Assembly: GCA_947247005.1 (NCBI GenBank)
Contig: OX365944.1
Span: forward strand, 24,651,501-24,715,500
Direction: 5' to 3'
Length of the DNA stretch: 64,000 bases
Source of the DNA: Spisula solida
Lineage: Eukaryota > Mollusca > Bivalvia > Venerida > Mactridae
Part shown: piece after piece, positions 49,001 to 52,000 of the stretch
How the letters are laid out: each line of letters begins with the position of its first letter
Numbering within the stretch: position 1 is the first letter of the stretch
Translations under genes and position numbers: made by a program
The notes under the pieces: generated by a model
Told to the model about the DNA's origin: nothing
Database searches by the model: none
The model's input: only the letters and a program-made list of their open reading frames with translations

Positions 49001-52000
49001 TGGAAAATCAATGGGTTTGGCAATGTCTTTTTTTAAATGCAACCATTCCCATAAATATCAAGTTTCTACACAATTATTAAATAGTCTATCACCTGGATAA
49101 TAGATTAGAGAATATAGCCATGTGATTTATATTGAATTTGAGTGAGTACTTTTTGCATGATTTTGAGTCACAGATCGGCAATTTTCAATGTGTGATAAAA
49201 CACCCTAATAGTGCCTTCATGACATATGATAATCAATACTTACAACCGTAATAGTGCCTTCATGACATATGATAATCAATACTTACAACCGTAATAGTGC
49301 CTTCATGACATATGATAATCAATACTTACAACCGTAATAGTGCCTTCATGACATATGATAATCAATACTTACAACCGTAATAGTGCCTTCATGACATATG
49401 ACAATCAATACTTACAACCCTCATAGTGCCTTCATGACATATGATAATCAATACTTACAACCGTAATAGTGCCTTCATGACATATGACAATCAATACTTA
49501 CAACCCTCATAGTGCCTTCATGACATATGATAATCAATACTTACAACCGTAATAGTGCCTTCATGACATATGAAATCAATACTAACATGAGACATCAAAG
49601 TCAATAAATCTCCCTATGATCTACACCCATCTCATCACAACCAAATCTTAACGTCCACTGACAATTCTCTGCACACAAATGTGTCACCTGACCAAGTATA
49701 GGATTAAAACTAAAGAACAGGTGGTGTAGTCCAGTCATGGTAAGAATACAGTGATGCAGAGGTCGGGTCCACTATTACGGTGTAAAACCAATTATAAAGG
49801 CTTAAACAGACAGCCATCATTTCAATGCTAAACTATAGTGCGCCCATGATAACATGAAAGGCGGGAAATTTTGGTTTACTCTATTTAGGTGGATTAATCA
49901 GGTGTGAATGATTTATCCGTTATGTTTTTAGAACAAAACTGACCTTATCTGTTTTCTTTAGTAATGTGGTAAACCAACTTTCCAATAGTTGACAAAACCG
50001 ATTCATGTTTGTAAACATCACTTTATCCTGGGCGCACTATAACAAACTATAGTCCCGCAACAATAATGTGTTATTTACAAACATGTCTATTTATAGCAAA
50101 AGATTATTCCAAATCAAAACATAGGGACTAATAAATGAATAAGACATTATATCTACATCAACAATGTATGCTTCTGTGGTGGCTCAGTGGTAAGACACAC
50201 TGCGTTTACTCATATTTGAATTTTTGTCCTTTGTGCGTTCGACCCCCCAATCGCGGTGTCTTTTTTGTCTATTTTATGATAAAGTATTTATAAATTATAA
50301 ATATACTAATTATTAACATGATAAAGCCGATGGCATTTTATTGTTCAATTGAATATATTATTAAATATGTGCATTATATGATTGTATGGGCACTAAACTG
50401 AGTATGAAAATGTAATATTACATGTGGAATAGAAAATATTGAGATGGACAATAAAATAAAACCCTTCATTAAAAAATCACTAAATATAAAAGATAAAAAG
50501 CATTACCAAAATAAAAGTATATTTTCATAAATATATTTCTATAAAACAAAATTTTATTTAAAAACTTTTATTGCTAATGGTATTCGAACTCAGAACCTAT
50601 GAAGTGAACTAAAGTTGAATGTCAGGTACATTCTGCTTAGCGCACTGAGCTATCGGGACATCTGATCGGTTGGAGAAAAATAAAACGTTTTATAACTGTC
50701 AAGTCAATTAAACATAACATGTAGCCCGTTATCAAAACATGGATGCGCCCAAACATTTGCGCGGGAATCACATTATCGTTGAGGGACTATATATTCGGAC
50801 TATGGTTGTATCTTTTTTGTACACATAAACGGTTACATCACCAGGTCCTAACTGGATTATAAGTAAATGCTTGACCGCTAACAACGAAATAATCAATGAT
50901 TCAAGGGAGGTAATCCAATTATGTTTTCACAAAGTCACCACCAGAGTTACCATTCTTATTAAGTCAGAACATAATACACAAACTGTTACAAACGCCCCTG
51001 ATAGAAATTTCAAATAAACTCAGCATAAACACTCACCGTCATCACCGCTAGTCTTTTTAACATTAGGTATGTCATCTTCACCACCAAGTAAGTTTGTTTG
51101 GGCTACAGGAGGTTCCAGAAGATCACCTGTCATTAATTTATCTAGACACCAATCAAACATTCTGTCAGCTACAATTGGTCTAAATGCATGATTATCTTTG
51201 TATTGCGCAATACACTGGTGAAACTTTTCCTGGGTGTGTGAAGTAGATAAAACCATCTGGAGATTGGCCAGTACTTGTGTCTCCGCTTCATGCCACTGTC
51301 TTTGTCTCCTAAAATGTACAACAAGCTCACAGAAATTTGCCACAAAATAAAAAAGAGCTGTTACTACCATTGAGGGAGCTGTTACTACCATTTAGCGAGC
51401 TCTTTCTACCATTGAGGGAGCTGTTACTACCATTTAGCAAGCTCTTTCTACCATTGAGGGAGCTGTTACAGTGTTCCCTCTCGTAACGTCACCTCTCTCA
51501 AACGACTCCCTCCTTTTAACGCCATTCAAAATTCCTCCCATGCAATTTCAACGTTAAATTCCCTCCGAGGAACGACACCTCCCTTCAACGACAAACGTCA
51601 CTCAAAAGTCGTACCGACACTAAGAATTACCTCTCCGGACCGGCATAGGTTAAGTCAGTTGTTGATTGTTTTCATAAGTAATGACACTGTCTGCCAAAAT
51701 GTGTGAATATGGTATACTAATCATCATTGTGAAGCTTGTAAATCGCTATTTTTCACACTTGCATTGTGACACGATTAACAAATTGTGGTTTGGCCTAATT
51801 GGATTATTACGACGATTAGAATGTTTTCATTCATTGGTGGTCTGTATAATAACTTTGGTCAGGGTAAGGTGAGAAATCTCGTTACTTCTGATTAAAATAA
51901 AGTGACAATTAATGCATCTTTTCTAACAAGAAAAAGGAAAGCGTTTGTTTATTTTAAAACAAATGGCGTCGGGCGTACGGTTCTGTCTAAAGCCCGACCG

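Larger units (their letters stand above)
50048..50791. mobile_element. MITE/TIR element TATAGTCCCGCAACAATAAT (744 bp)
   Basis: Ends TATAGTCCCGCAACAATAATGTG-like and complement match over about 23 bp with few mismatches. Inside lie two tRNA-like segments, plus (50170-50265) and minus (50575-50665). Confidence 0.65.
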
